DNA from: Malania oleifera
Lineage: Eukaryota; Streptophyta; Magnoliopsida; Santalales; Ximeniaceae
Reading direction: 5' to 3'
Length of the DNA stretch: 64,000 nucleotides
Assembly: GCF_029873635.1 (NCBI RefSeq)
Contig: NC_080428.1
Location: 68,753,601-68,817,600 of the forward strand
Of the stretch, positions 24,262 through 35,410 are shown piece by piece. The notes beneath the pieces are model-generated. The model was given only the letters and a program-made list of their open reading frames with translations, ran no database searches and had not been told where the DNA came from. The number at the start of each line of letters is the position of its first letter. Within the stretch, counting starts at the first letter, position 1. A program made the position numbers and the translations under genes.

Positions 24262-24355
24262 TTTTTAATTAAATTCAAAGATACTTAAAAATTAGTATAA
24301 TTTTTTTAGAAAAAAATTATACTAATTTTTAAGTATCTTTGAATTTAATTAAAAA
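24262..24355. repeat. Perfect 46-bp inverted repeat with 2-nt loop
   Basis: The left arm 24262-24307 is the exact reverse complement of 24310-24355; only 'ag' (24308-24309) separates them. I compared the arms base by base and found no mismatch. A piece of the right arm with its loop side (from 24305) is also a direct repeat of 24241-24268. AT-rich; no terminal target duplication found. Confidence 0.9.
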
Positions 24356-25275
24356 ATCAGCTATGGTAATTATAAGGCTTTTTTAAAGAAAATTTTGTTT
24401 TTTTTTTCATTTATATTCTCATTCTAAATTATCATTTATATTGTTTAGAAAATATTTAGATGTGAATAAATTAGAAGACACTCAAAGGAATCCCCCTTTA
24501 ATGCATTGGAGAAGAAGTGGGGACACGTGGAAATGAAGAAACATGATGGAGGCCCATGTGGGGTGGTGGGTTGCGTAGATGGGCCAGGGCCCGAACTCCT
24601 AAAGTGGGTGGCACGTGGTTTAGTGGACCAGTACTAGGACCCTAATGTTAAGGGCACCTAAGATAATAAGGGTACGTCCATATCTGGGCGAGAAAAAGGT
24701 GCGTGCCCACTCATCCGCCCAATTAAGCTTTCATCATATGTTGAGATTGAGCTGGAACATGGACCGATCCAATTATATTATTTATAATTATAATAATGTA
24801 TTGGAGATTTTATAAAAGCAATATACATTATTCAGAGAGAAAAATATACTAATCTCTCTCTTGATTTTTGATAAAAAGACAATTATTTTTTTCGAAGTAT
24901 TAAAAATTTTAAGGATTTTTTGGAGATTTCAAATTTTTTAAAATTTCTCTTGAAGTTTATTAAAAAAATACAAATTTTTCCTTCTATTTTTAAAAAATAT
25001 AAATTTTTTTAAGAAAAATTTGTCTATTTTTCTCAAACTTCCATAAAAGTGTATGATATTTATGAAACCTTAACGTGGGCGTGTGTGTGTGTGGGGGGCC
25101 CGCGCGCCTGTAGGGTTGGGGAGAGGGGCGTAGGGGCGCCGGTGGGTGGGCTTATACTTAATTTGTAGATGCATAAATATGTTTGCGAGCCTCAACCACT
25201 CAGCTGTGGACCATTAATTATATTCTGTCACGTTCGTTGCCAGACCATGATGCCCACTCCTCTTTCCATTATTAC

Positions 25276-25318
<43 letters not shown>

Positions 25319-25943
25319 TTTGAGGGATTTTGTGTGTTATATATATGGGTTAAAATTTTATTTTTTTAAAAAATATAATTATTTATATATGTCGAAAATA
25401 TTATTTAATAAATTTAATAATATTTTTTACGAACAAAAATTCTTATACTGAAATTAAAATGTAAATTTTTTGAATAATTTAGTATAATGTTTCTTAGATT
25501 TATCTTTTAACCTTTTATTCAAACTAACATAAAATTAGATAGATATTAAAAATATTTGATAGTAGAATATTGTTTGTATACCTTTGACATACTTAAAGAA
25601 GTAAAATTTTTACAATGCTCAAAAGTTTTGCTTTTTTTCTTTTTGTTTCACCAAATAACAATAAATGTTTTATAATTTTCAAATGCACTTCTATTGAGAA
25701 TTTTGCTTGTGAATTTATCTCATATTAGAAAAATATAGTGGAGTATAGGTGCTTATGTATATGGTTCGGGCCAATACGTAATACTTAGGACCTGTTTGGT
25801 AACATTATTGTTTTATGTTTTTTGTTTCCGTTTTTATACAGTAAAAAAATATATTAAAAAGGCGCATTTGTTTATATTATTAGTTTTATATTTTTGTTGT
25901 CAATTTTCAGTAGTTTGCGAAAAAATTAAAAATCAAAATTTAT
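24356..25943. other. Intergenic region
   Basis: A GC-richer patch at 24520-24630 has two CACGTG G-box cores. 24840-25060 is weak fold-back-like sequence, and a (GT)n/G-rich patch lies at 25079-25150. No gene recognised. Confidence 0.35.
25280..25312. repeat. (AT)n microsatellite
   Basis: Uninterrupted AT run of about 33 bp. Confidence 0.95.
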
Positions 25944-26022
25944 TGTAGCGCCCTGAACCCGGTGAGGCCCAGAGTGCTACAAATCTATAAATAAATCCAT
26001 TTCACAATCTCTGATACCATAG
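25944..26022 (-). mobile_element. LTR/primer-binding-site remnant beside a gypsy LTR
   Basis: 25944-25981 begins TGTAGCGCCC and ends GTGCTACA, like the two ends of an LTR joined with its middle deleted. It is followed by TGGTATCAGAGA on the minus strand (26008-26019), the initiator tRNA-Met primer site, directly beside the end of the next LTR (from about 26023). So the following LTR once acted as a 5' LTR whose internal region has been lost. Confidence 0.5.
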
Positions 26023-27919
26023 TAATAACGACCTGAACCCGAAATGGGGTACTGGGTACACCTGTCCATAACTCAATTTAATATCATTCAATGAAAAATA
26101 TCAAATCTCAAAAATTATACCAGAGTTCTAAACCTTCTTATTTACATAAGTATTTCCCCAAAAACAATATTACAGCCCAAGATATACAAAAACATATCTA
26201 TATACATATCAGTGTATCACAAGTACTTACTCTAAGCTACAGTATCTAAGCCCCCTCCCGAAACTTGCAAAGCTCGGCTCCTTGTATTTCCTGAAATATG
26301 ATAAAATTATTAGGATGAAACACTTCTTAATAAGACAGAATAGATTATTATCAGTGTATGACTAATATGAGTTTTAGTGTAAGTAAAATACATCCATTAA
26401 TTTAACTTTTAATGAAATAACACTTGAAATTTGTACTCACACCTATATAATTGTAAATACTCATTTTCTTCTCAAAACATACTTTGACTCAATAAATAGC
26501 ACTGTTTACATAAATCTACATATATGTATAAAAGAACCTCCCTAACTGGACAATCAATACTTCTCAAGTCAGCACACAGGGGGTTACACTGTCTGATATG
26601 GCTAGCTAGCAACGATACCGTACTCATAACATACTTAGTCTATCAAAGATTCTAATATCATATAGTACATTTCATATTTCTGCATAAAATTTGTCATATC
26701 ATAATTTTTGAGTAATCTGTTATATATATAAATCTGTTCACGACAATTTGGGCCAGCTGAATAATCACGTCATCTAGGCCGGCTGAATAATTATGGCATC
26801 TGGGCCGGCTGAATAATCACGACATCTGTGCCAAATGAATATCATAATATACTAAAAATATAATATTCTGTACTGTTTATAGTTTTTCTAAAAACTGTTG
26901 TCGAATCATGCTTGTATTGTGAATTCATTAAATATTTTGATATACCATAATTTTTAGTAATATTTATACTCATGCCACACACAAGTGAGTACTACTCTGT
27001 AATAAATTATTTGGCCTGGAAAAACATATTTCGCTAAGAAAATAATATTAAATATGTTTTCAAAGTTTCCTCAGTTCAGCATCAGTATTCCCAAAAACTA
27101 TACTAAATCATATATATAAATTTCTGAATCAAATACTGTATATTCAATAATTAATTTCTTGAGGATACTTGACTTAATCTATCCCCTTACTTGTTTCCTG
27201 AGAAGCCTGCTAAAACCCTAAACCACGCCTGCGGCGCTCAAAACTCTAAACCCTGAAATTGCATTATCCCCAGTTCAATCAACTCAACCCCAATATATTT
27301 ATCATCTAACACATTTCCTGGGTCTACATATTCCAAATAATCATTTAAACCGCAAAATAACTTACTTACCCTGATTTTGGAGTGGTGCCCAAGGACTCCA
27401 AATTAACAATCCGTTTCAATCAACTTACAGAGAATTACCCCTAGATCATCATGGCGGTTCCTGATCATCGAAACGGGCTAAAACAGAGCCGAAATCGAAG
27501 AGAGAAGGGGGAAGGGCCTAAAGTTAGAGAGAGAAAGAGAAGAGAATATGAAATTCTCACCGAAAATATGATTTTAGCATATATATAAACAACTGTTCAC
27601 GTATCCTCGTCAACGAGCCAAAGAAGAGCATTTGTCGATGAAGATAATGGGTTCGTCGACGAATCCCTAATGACCTGAAATTCTCTACTCTTGATATCTC
27701 CTCATCGAGGAGACACGTGTGCTCGTCGACGAGACCAAAAAGGAAGTTCATCGACGAAGACAATGGGTTCATCGACGAGTCCCTGCTGATGCCCTTTTTA
27801 AAATTTCTTTTTCTTTCTTTTTCCTTTCCTTTTTTCTCTTTCCTTTATTATTTTCATAAATTAAATTTTCTAGGTCTCTGAAGTCGATCTCCTCCTCCAT
27901 CACTTTTTCAGGTCCCTAC
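26023..27919 (-). mobile_element. Gypsy LTR (chromovirus-like family), no internal region
   Basis: Starts TAATAACGACCTG and ends near GGTCCCTACA. Minus orientation is inferred from the primer site at its left end and the CGTCGACG dyads near its right end (27600-27775). A three-copy ~32-bp array ('ggccggctgaataatcac') lies at 26749-26840, and the conserved palindrome appears with one change at 26612-26621. The right boundary is uncertain, because 'aggtctctg..tctcctcctcc' at 27871 is repeated at 27908. No matching target duplication was found, consistent with a recombined LTR. Confidence 0.65.
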
Positions 27920-28042
27920 AGTCAATCTCCTCCTCCATCACTCTCTCGCAGGCAAATCTGAAGGAAATCCCTAACCCCCAAATCCTTAATCTGTCATGCA
28001 CTGCGAGCTGTGTCTCCTTCTTTAGCATCCTTCGACCGGCCA

Positions 28043-28361
28043 CTGTCCCCCCTTCACCCTTCGTGTCGTCGATTTTTCGGAGAAATACCCTCGGAATTCT
28101 CAACCATTTTGCGCCTTTGAATCCTCAATCTCTCCACCAACATATTTTCTAGAAACCTCTCTCAACCAGCGTGGCACTCCCTTAACCTCCATCACAGCCT
28201 GCAACCTCTGTCCTACCACAACCCCACCTGTCCCCCCTTCACCCTTCGTGCCGTTGATTTTCCTGCAAAATACCCTAAGAATTCTCATCCCTTTTGTGCC
28301 TTTGAATCCTTGACCTCTCCGCCAACATATTTTTCAGCAACCTCCCTCACCCAGCGGCGGC
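28043..28361 (+). repeat. Tandem duplication, 185-bp period, two copies
   Basis: 28043-28176 and 28228-28361 are collinear, both starting 'ctgtccccccttcacccttc' and containing 'gcctttgaatcc' and 'ccaacatattttt/c'. It lies just upstream of the copia gag start, in what is probably the element's untranslated leader. Confidence 0.8.
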
Positions 28362-28502
28362 CACTTCCAGTGCTGCACTCCCACAACCTCCATTGCGGCG
28401 CCATCCAAACCCCGTAGCCAACGCACGGTTAGTGTCATCGCTTTTACCCTCTTGCTATGTTGCCATCACTGCTGACCCCTTGCTGTCGCCGACTTGTCAC
28501 CC

Positions 28503-29350
28503 ATGGCTGCCAAACCGTCCTCCACTCTTCTTCCTTTCAACACCTTAATAGACACGGTTACAATCAAACTCTCCTCTTCCAACTATCTCCTCTAGAAGAG
28601 TCAATTGCTGCCCCTCTTAGAGAGCCAAGAACTAATCGTCCATGTGGATGACACTCATAACCCAGACCCCATTTTGACCCTGTGGACTCTCAAACACCAA
28701 CCTCAAACATGTGGTGTGGAAAAATACAGACAAACGTCTTTTTAGCCTTCTCTTGTCCTCCCTCGATGAGGAGGCCATAGTTGAAGTCGTGGGCCTATCT
28801 ACTTCACGCGAGTACTGGGATACCTTGGAGAACACCTTCAGCCATCGCTCTAAACCTGTGAACTCCACCTCAAGGATGATTTATAGCTAATGAAATGGGA
28901 CACCATGTCTGTTTCGGAGTACGCCCAAGCCTTCAAAGCCCTCTAAGCTTAACTTCATGCCATTGGACGACCTATTGATGACACAGATAAGGTACACTGG
29001 TTCCTTCGAGGTCTCGACTTGAAATTCTTGAGTTTTCCACAACACAAATGGTTCTCACCCCGCTACCTTGTTTTTCAGACTTGGTGCCCAAAGTCGAGAG
29101 CTTTGAGCTCTTTTAAAAATCATTGGAACTTACTGCCCTGCCCCTTGCGGTAGTTACTACTACCCATCGCCACGCTATGAAGTTAAACCCAAGGTCCAAT
29201 TTTTCCCGCACTTAGCAAGGCTGAACTAGCGGCTATGAATGAGGATAGGGGTGCTTCTCCTCTGGACGATGTTCTCCTCATTTCCAAATATGCCACATAG
29301 AGGGTCGCTATTCGGATCGATGCAACAAACGGTATGTTCGACATGGGCAT
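28503..29350 (+). pseudogene. Ty1/copia gag, decayed
   Basis: From ATG at 28503 the frame reads MAAKPSSTLLPFNT and then VTIKLSSSNYLLWKSQ-like text, where the Trp codon of the usual 'NYLLWK' is changed to TAG. 'LLPLLESQEL' follows: the N-terminal half of a plant copia gag. After about 28690 the frame shifts several times while gag similarity continues ('DKRLFSLLLSSLDEEA', 'STSREYWDTLENTFSHRS', 'SVSEYAQAFKALC'). A CCHC-like zinc knuckle with damaged spacing lies near 29288-29335 (CxxC...DRCN). Gag would bind element RNA and form particles; this copy cannot, because of stops and frameshifts. It is the first segment of the copia element that continues to 34975. Confidence 0.75.
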
Positions 29351-29399
29351 GCCTCCGAAGCTTAGCTTGCCAAAGCCCTCACCTCCTCGTGTTCCATCT

Positions 29400-30350
29400 T
29401 CGGATATGAGGCCTCATATTGGTATTTAGATACAAGAGCTTTGACCTACATGACTCTAGCTCAATCCAACTTGAATTAGTCCACTTCTTATACGGGTAAG
29501 GATTGGGTTATTGTCGGAAATGGTGTCCCTACCCATCACCCACACTGGTAAAATTTCCCCTTCCCCTGATTTTCAACTGTTATATGTTTTGGTTGTCCCC
29601 CACCTCACTAAAAATATATTGTCCATTAGTAAATTATTGTCTGATTTTCCATTATTCGTTACATTTACTAATAACTTTTTTACTGTTCAGAATCGCCAAA
29701 CGAGAAGGGTGGTGGCAATTGGTAGACGAGATGGCGGCTTATAATGCTAGAACACGAAAATTTTGCTTTTGTTTCTGTCCTCCAAAATAAATCTCTTCAT
29801 GCTCCGTATGATTTATGGCATGCTCGCCTTGGACATGTGAATCATTCTGTTATTTCTCTTTTGAATAAAAAAGGATAGCTTTATTTTACCTCTTTATTGC
29901 CATCTCATTTATTATGTACTGCATGTCAACTTGCAAAGAATCACTGATTGTCTTATACTCGTAATGAACATCGATCATCCAAAGTGTTAGATCTATTCAT
30001 TGTGATATATGGGATCCTTCTCTTGTAAATTCAAATTTGGGTTTTGCATACTATGTGTTAATTGTTGATGATTTTTCCCGTTTCACTTGACTTTACCCAT
30101 TGAAATTAAAATCTTACTTCTATAATACTTTTCTTCAATTTCAAAATTTGTGAAAAATCAACATTCTGCTCGTATCAAAATATTTCAAAGTGATGGTGGT
30201 GCAGAATTCACTAGCAATTGCTTTAAGCACACCTTCGTACCTTTGGCATTCATCATTAACTCTCTTGCCCATATACACCCGCCCAAAAAGGTCGCGCCGA
30301 AAGGATTCACCGTCATGTGATTGAGACAAACCCGACCCTCCTTTTCCACT
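29400..30350 (+). pseudogene. Ty1/copia protease, GAG-pre-integrase and integrase N-half, decayed
   Basis: Protease block: 'WYLDTRALTYMT', where the family has D-T/S-G-A; the glycine codon reads Arg, so the active site is broken. Next comes the protease tail 'LTKNILSISKLLSDF', then a GAG-pre-integrase signature (LWHARLGHVNHSVISLLNK, 29815-29870). Integrase starts with a C..C pair (CTACQLAK), then 'DIWDPS' with the first catalytic Asp, 'YYVLIVDDFSRF', and 'KIFQSDGGAEFTSN' with the second Asp. The catalytic Glu would follow but the frame is lost ('PPKKVAPKG' is a shifted form of the usual 'AQNGxAER'). Several in-frame stops exist. The segment is cut at 30355 by a gypsy solo LTR and resumes at 32543. 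Confidence 0.78.
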
Positions 30351-30355
30351 CTCAT

Positions 30356-32542
30356 TGTGACGACCTGCTTAATTTTCACATTTTTTTAATAAAATTAATA
30401 TCATAAATCTTAGCAGATCATAATCCACCTGGACCCGTGGGTACTAGGGATACATCAGAACACATAACGGAAACCTAAGCAGCTGGAAACATACAATCAC
30501 ATTATCATAAATACCAAAACATCCATCACAATACCATAAATACTAGAGTCACTATATCCATTGTATTTCAGTATATACATCCCAAAAAAAAATCGAGGGA
30601 CATTTTCCAAAAAAAAACCAACTATCCCTACTAAAACTTACCCTTCAAAGAGGGCAGACAAACAACTCTAGATCAGCGGGGCTTTTCCCGCTCTCCTATC
30701 TGGGGCTTCTGAAAATTTTATAAAATTTTGGAGTGAGACACCTCTCAGTAAGGGAAATAAACTAATACCAGTGTGTGGTAATATGAGTATTCCGTGTTAT
30801 ACATATACCATGCAAAACATATTTAGTAACTGATTTGTCAAATCTAGGAAAACATATATATCATCAAAACATGACAAAACATACTGCATTTTCATAAACA
30901 TATTTCATCTCATATAATAATAATACAAAAACATTCCTGGTAGGTTAGTTGACTATTTTCATGTATTACCCCCACATGACTGGGTTGTGTTGCTCGAAGG
31001 CGGGACCTGACAATGGTTGACCGACCACTGCTAAGTCAAAAGTATAGTCTGTAAGTCTGACGGGTTTGCCAGACCTGGTCTGTACACTAGGGGCGCTCAC
31101 ACACTTTTTAAAACCACATCGACCATCCAATCTCACATCACTCCGTACAACGGCATTAACATAGATATCATGATCATGATGACCATGGACACATAGCAAC
31201 AGTACCATGCAAGTGCTAGCCTAGACCAAGCCAATCAGGTTCTGATATCATATAACATATACTAAAACTGTTATACATGGATATCTCATATCATTAATTA
31301 TCAGATCAATCATATCATTTTGCATATTTATGTATATCATGAAAAATCATCGGCCCGTACGCTGGTATTTCACATTTTACCATAGCTCGGCCCATACACT
31401 GGCAAATCATATCATAGCACAGCCCGTACGCTAGTAAATCATTTCCATAGCTCGGCCCGTATGCTGACAAATCATACACATAGCACAGCTCGTACGCTAG
31501 CAAATCTTATCCATGGCACAACCCGTACGCTGGCAAATCATACCCATAGCTCGGCCCGTACGCCAGCAAACATATATAAAAATCTTGGCCTATACGCCGG
31601 TTTTCCATTATAAAAATTCATATCATAATTATATTTCCAGAAAACAGTATTTTATAACAATTTCTACTCATGCCACACTGAACAAGTTTTTCATATATTC
31701 AACATACCATCAATTTTCAACAGTGTTTTCAAAAATATAAATCATATATATGGACATATTTACTTTCTTGAAATCAAATGCTATATATACATACATTTTC
31801 TTAACAAGAACTAGCTTAGTTTATCCCCTTACCTGTGTCCTGAAAAGCCCCTAAATCAAACACTCTTGCGCTCGCAGGGTTCCCCGCTCAACACCCTAGA
31901 AACAACATTCCCCAGAACTAAAGTTCAATATTTCTATGCGTATATCACTTCCTACAACTGTCAAATAACCAAATACTGAGTAGAAAGCCTTACCCTGGAT
32001 TTGGGATGGTTTCCAACTCAGCCCCACCGACGATCCGCTCAGGCAGACTTGCAGAGAACTTTCCCAAGAGCATCATGGTGGCTTCAGATCGTCGAAAGGG
32101 GGAAGAACCGAAGGATGAGAGAGAGAGAGGGTTTCTGCACTGATTTTCCAACAAAAATATGAGTTTTTCACTATTTATAGGGCTGGATTCATCAACGAGC
32201 CACGTCATCTCATCGATGAGTCCTTCAATAATTTTGTTGACGAAACCCACTCCTTGTCGACGAAATTCAGACTACCCCAGAACCCCTCTCGGCATTTCCT
32301 TGTTGACGAGACATGTCACCTCGTTGACCAGTCCTGTAGAAATTTCGTCGACGAATCCTATCCTCGTCGACGATCTCCTATTATACCCTTGTTGATAGGT
32401 CCCCTGTATTGATGAGGAGCTGAAAAATTTCTTGGGATTATCTTTTCCAAAATGCAACGTTGTCGACTGCCTCCTTCTATTTCTGGTTTCCATTTCTCTT
32501 TCCTTTTATTATTTAACTACTATTATTCTTTGGGTCGTTACA
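30356..32542 (-). mobile_element. Gypsy solo LTR inserted in the copia element, TSD CTCAT/CTCAC
   Basis: 2187 bp from TGTGACGACC to GGGTCGTTACA. It is flanked by CTCAT (30351-30355) and CTCAC (32543-32547), a 5-bp duplication with one change. Minus orientation follows from a TATAAAT on the minus strand at about 32171-32177 and CGTCGACG dyads at 32190-32400. A tandem array of 'ggcccgtacgctggcaaatc' units fills 31350-31605. The copia integrase frame resumes in the right place immediately after the duplication, confirming the insertion. Confidence 0.9.
31350..31605 (-). repeat. Tandem array of ~35-bp units inside the solo LTR
   Basis: About eight units with core 'cggcccgtacgctggcaaat' separated by 'catacccatag'-like spacers. 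The same relative place holds other arrays in related LTRs. Confidence 0.8.
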
Positions 32543-33240
32543 CTCACACTATTGCTCACTTCTGGGTTGGCGCTTTTAGCACTGTTGCTTACATCATCAC
32601 CCATTTGCCTACACCGCTTCTTGGAGGTAAGTCCCTTTTTGAGCTTCTACATGGTTCCTCCCTTAATTATGAAAACTTTCATCCTTTTGGTTGTCATGTT
32701 TATCCTTACTTACGTGATTATGTGACTAACAAATTTTCCCCTCGTAGTATTCCTTGCATTTTTATGGGTTATAGTTCCTCTTACAAAGGTTTTTTTTTGT
32801 CTTGACCCCACCACCTCGAAACTTTATATCACCTGACATGCCAATTTGATGAGAACCACTTTCCCTTCCAACATACTTCCCAAGCTCAACCCATATCCTC
32901 CCTCCACATCTCCAAATTTTTGGAACCCAGTCTTCCCCATACGGACATGCCCCTACATTCTCCTACACCACCTTCCCAACATATTCCTAAATTCAGATCC
33001 ACCCCGTGTATTATTTGGTTTGATTCAGTGGATGAGTCTTTTCAAGCAACTAATTCTCAGGTAGGTCCATCTCTACTGCACTCAGACCCCCGAACGGCTT
33101 CTCATGAGCCCAACACTGAGTTGCTATCGTTGTCAGTAGTCCTATTGCATCTGCCCCATTAGGCTCTCATCCTATGCTCACCCGCGCAAAAAAGCCAACA
33201 TTTTTAAAACTTGGCACATCTCGGCCTCGTGAAATCCTAT
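32543..33240 (+). pseudogene. Ty1/copia integrase C-half and linker, decayed
   Basis: Resumes the integrase: 'IAHFWVGAFSTVAYIITHLP', 'FELLHGSSLNYENFHPFGC', 'NKFSPRSIPCIFMGYSSS' and 'YKGF.CLDPTTSKLYIT', the typical copia integrase C-terminal region before reverse transcriptase. The frame changes at the 't' run near 32791-32800, then 'HANFDENHFPF'-like text continues. 32850-33160 is the Ser/Pro-rich linker common between integrase and reverse transcriptase in plant copia elements. Not functional. Confidence 0.75.
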
Positions 33241-34787
33241 AAACTTCTTTCTACTTTTCTTGCATCCACTGAGCCAAAAGACTTCAAATTCGATTCTAAG
33301 AATCCTGCTTAGTTTGCCACCATGGACGAAGAAAATCAAGCCCTACAAAATAATTGTACCTGGATTTTGGTTCCTTGACCCGCCCGCACCAACATTGTGT
33401 GTTCCAAATGGGTGTTTCAGAAAAAATACTTACCCGATGGATCTATCACCTAGGGCTACACATGGGCACCTGATCTTGACTACACTGACACCTTTATTCC
33501 TATCATCAAGGCTACAACTGTCCATGTTGTTCTTTCTCTTACTGTGACAAAAAAATGGCATTTTCGCCAACTTGATGTCAAAAATGCGTTTCTCAACTAC
33601 CATCTCATTGAACATGTTTATATGGATCAACCTCTTGGGTATATTTACCATCGCTTCCCCAATCATATTTGTCAATTGAAGAAAGCTCTCTATGGCTTAA
33701 AGCAAGCCCCTCATGCCTAGTTTCAGTGTTTCGACGCTTTTCTCACTCAACTTGGTTTTAATTACTGTCATGCAGACACATCACTCTTTGTTTTTCATAA
33801 GCAGCCTGACATGATCTATTTGCTTCTCAATGTTGATGACATCATTATTACAGACAACAACTCCTCTCTTCTTGACAACTTTACTTGCAAGCTCAATTCT
33901 GAGTTTGCTACTATGGACTTAGGTTCTCTCAGTTACTTTCTTGGTATCAAAGTTACATCCACCACTGATGGTCTTCTTATCAGTCAAATGAAATATGCAC
34001 GAGACATTCTAACGTGAGCTCAGTTATTTGACAACAAACCAGTTCACACCCCAATGGTTGTTTCCCAACACTCGTCTGCTTATGGTCCTCTGTTTTCAGA
34101 TCCCACGCTTTACAGATCTCTCGTTGGTGCTCTTCATACTTCAAGACCTGAATATCACACGTCCTGATATTGTTCATGCTGTCAACTCTGTCAGTTGATT
34201 TATACATTCTCCGTATGAAGACCATTTCCTCATTGTCAAACGCATTCTTTGCTATATTAAGGGCACATTGAATTTTGGCCTCACTTTCCATCCATCTGCT
34301 GCTCCTGGTGCTTTAGTTTAGTTGCTTACTCCAATGCAAACTAGGCAGGATGCCCTGACACTCATTGCTTTACCTCTGGTTATTGTATTTATATTGGCGA
34401 CAATTTAGTGTCTTGGAGTGCAAAGAAACAACCTACTGTTTCTCGCTCTAGTTGTGAATCTGAGTATCCTTCCTTGGCTCTCACTACTATCGAAATCCTT
34501 TGGCTCACACATCTCCTTCGTGATCTCAAAGTCCCTCTTCTACATTGTGACAATAAGATTTCTTGAGTTCCAATCCCGTTTCTCATAAGTGGTCCAAGCA
34601 TGTTGAGCTCGACTACCACTTCAATTTCTTTGTGAACTTGTTCTCATTGGCAAGCTTCGCACCCAGTATGTGCCTTCTCATTTTCAAGTTGCCGACATCT
34701 TCACCAAAAGTGTGCCCAGACCTCTCTTTGACTTCTTTTGATCCAAGCTTCATGTTCGTTCCAATCCGACGCTCAGCTTGTGAAGGG
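33241..34787 (+). pseudogene. Ty1/copia reverse transcriptase and RNase H, decayed
   Basis: Reverse transcriptase blocks: 'WHFRQLDVKNAFLNYHL' (33553 on), 'LKKALYGLKQAPHA' followed by TAG where the family has Trp, 'ADTSLFVF', 'YLLLNVDDIIIT' (33817-33852, catalytic DD present), 'YFLGIKV' and 'LISQMKYARDILT'. RNase H blocks: 'YSNAN.AGCPDTHCFTSGYCI' and 'NLVSWSAKKQPTVSRSSCES', so at least one catalytic acidic position is altered. Many stops and frameshifts follow 34015. It ends in 'gtgaaggg' (34780-34787), a short polypurine tract directly before the LTR. Confidence 0.8.
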
Positions 34788-34975
34788 TGTTGAGGATATT
34801 GAGGATTCTCTGTCTTAATTCTAGGAAGATATTATATATATACTTTCCTTTTGTCTATCCTCTAATTAATAGGGAATTAATATATAATTGTTTAATATAA
34901 TCTTTAATTTATTATAAATACACAACACTCACCACTTCAAAAGTGTGGTGGTTTTCAAACCTTCTCAATAATGTC
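34788..34975 (+). mobile_element. Ty1/copia 3' LTR (~190 bp)
   Basis: Starts TGTTGAGGATATTGAGG right after the purine tract. TATA-like sequence lies at 34830-34840, and it ends near 'aaaccttctcaata', where the usual terminal CA seems mutated. Short LTRs are common in plant copia elements. No matching 5' LTR was found left of 28503, so the element is 5'-truncated or was rearranged with the gypsy LTR there. Confidence 0.6.
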
Positions 34976-35410
34976 CACAATTTTATGGCCAATGAAATTG
35001 ATGTACACTCACTTTGGATAAAGTTGGCTGAGCTTTATGCTAGAAAAATAAGGTTCGACTACTCATGCATGTGTTGGTTGATTTATAATTCCTTGCATTG
35101 TTCAAATGATTAGTAATAGGAGTATCGATAAAGGATTGATGACAATATCCATAACCATATGGGCAATAAGATTAGTGCACGCACACTTTGGATAAAGTTG
35201 GTTGAACTTTATGCTAGCAAAATAAGGGGAAATAAATTATATATGATAAAGAAGCTTATGAATTTGAAGCACAAGCATGATACTCCTATTACTGATCATT
35301 TGAACGAAATGCAGGGATTTATAAATAAGCTAACACATGCATGAACACTCAAACCTACTATGATCTTGACTTTGATTCCACTATTGAGGAAGGAAAGGAA
35401 TGGAGGTGAT
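34972..35410 (+). pseudogene. Copia gag (UBN2-type) fragment, partly duplicated
   Basis: 35159-35344 encodes 'TLWIKLVELYASK', 'LMNLKHKHDTPITDHLNE' and 'MQGFINKL', the classic central part of a UBN2/Retrotran_gag_2 domain. It ends with a stop at 35342 and continues shifted to about 35410. 34972-35052 is a diverged duplicate of 35150-35230 ('cactttggataaagttgg' in both). It is a fragment of a different copia lineage from the element just upstream. Noncoding today. Confidence 0.65.

Noticed and set aside
24262..24355. Rho-independent terminator
   Set aside because: Plant nuclear context and an AT-rich 46-bp arm; not a bacterial-type terminator.
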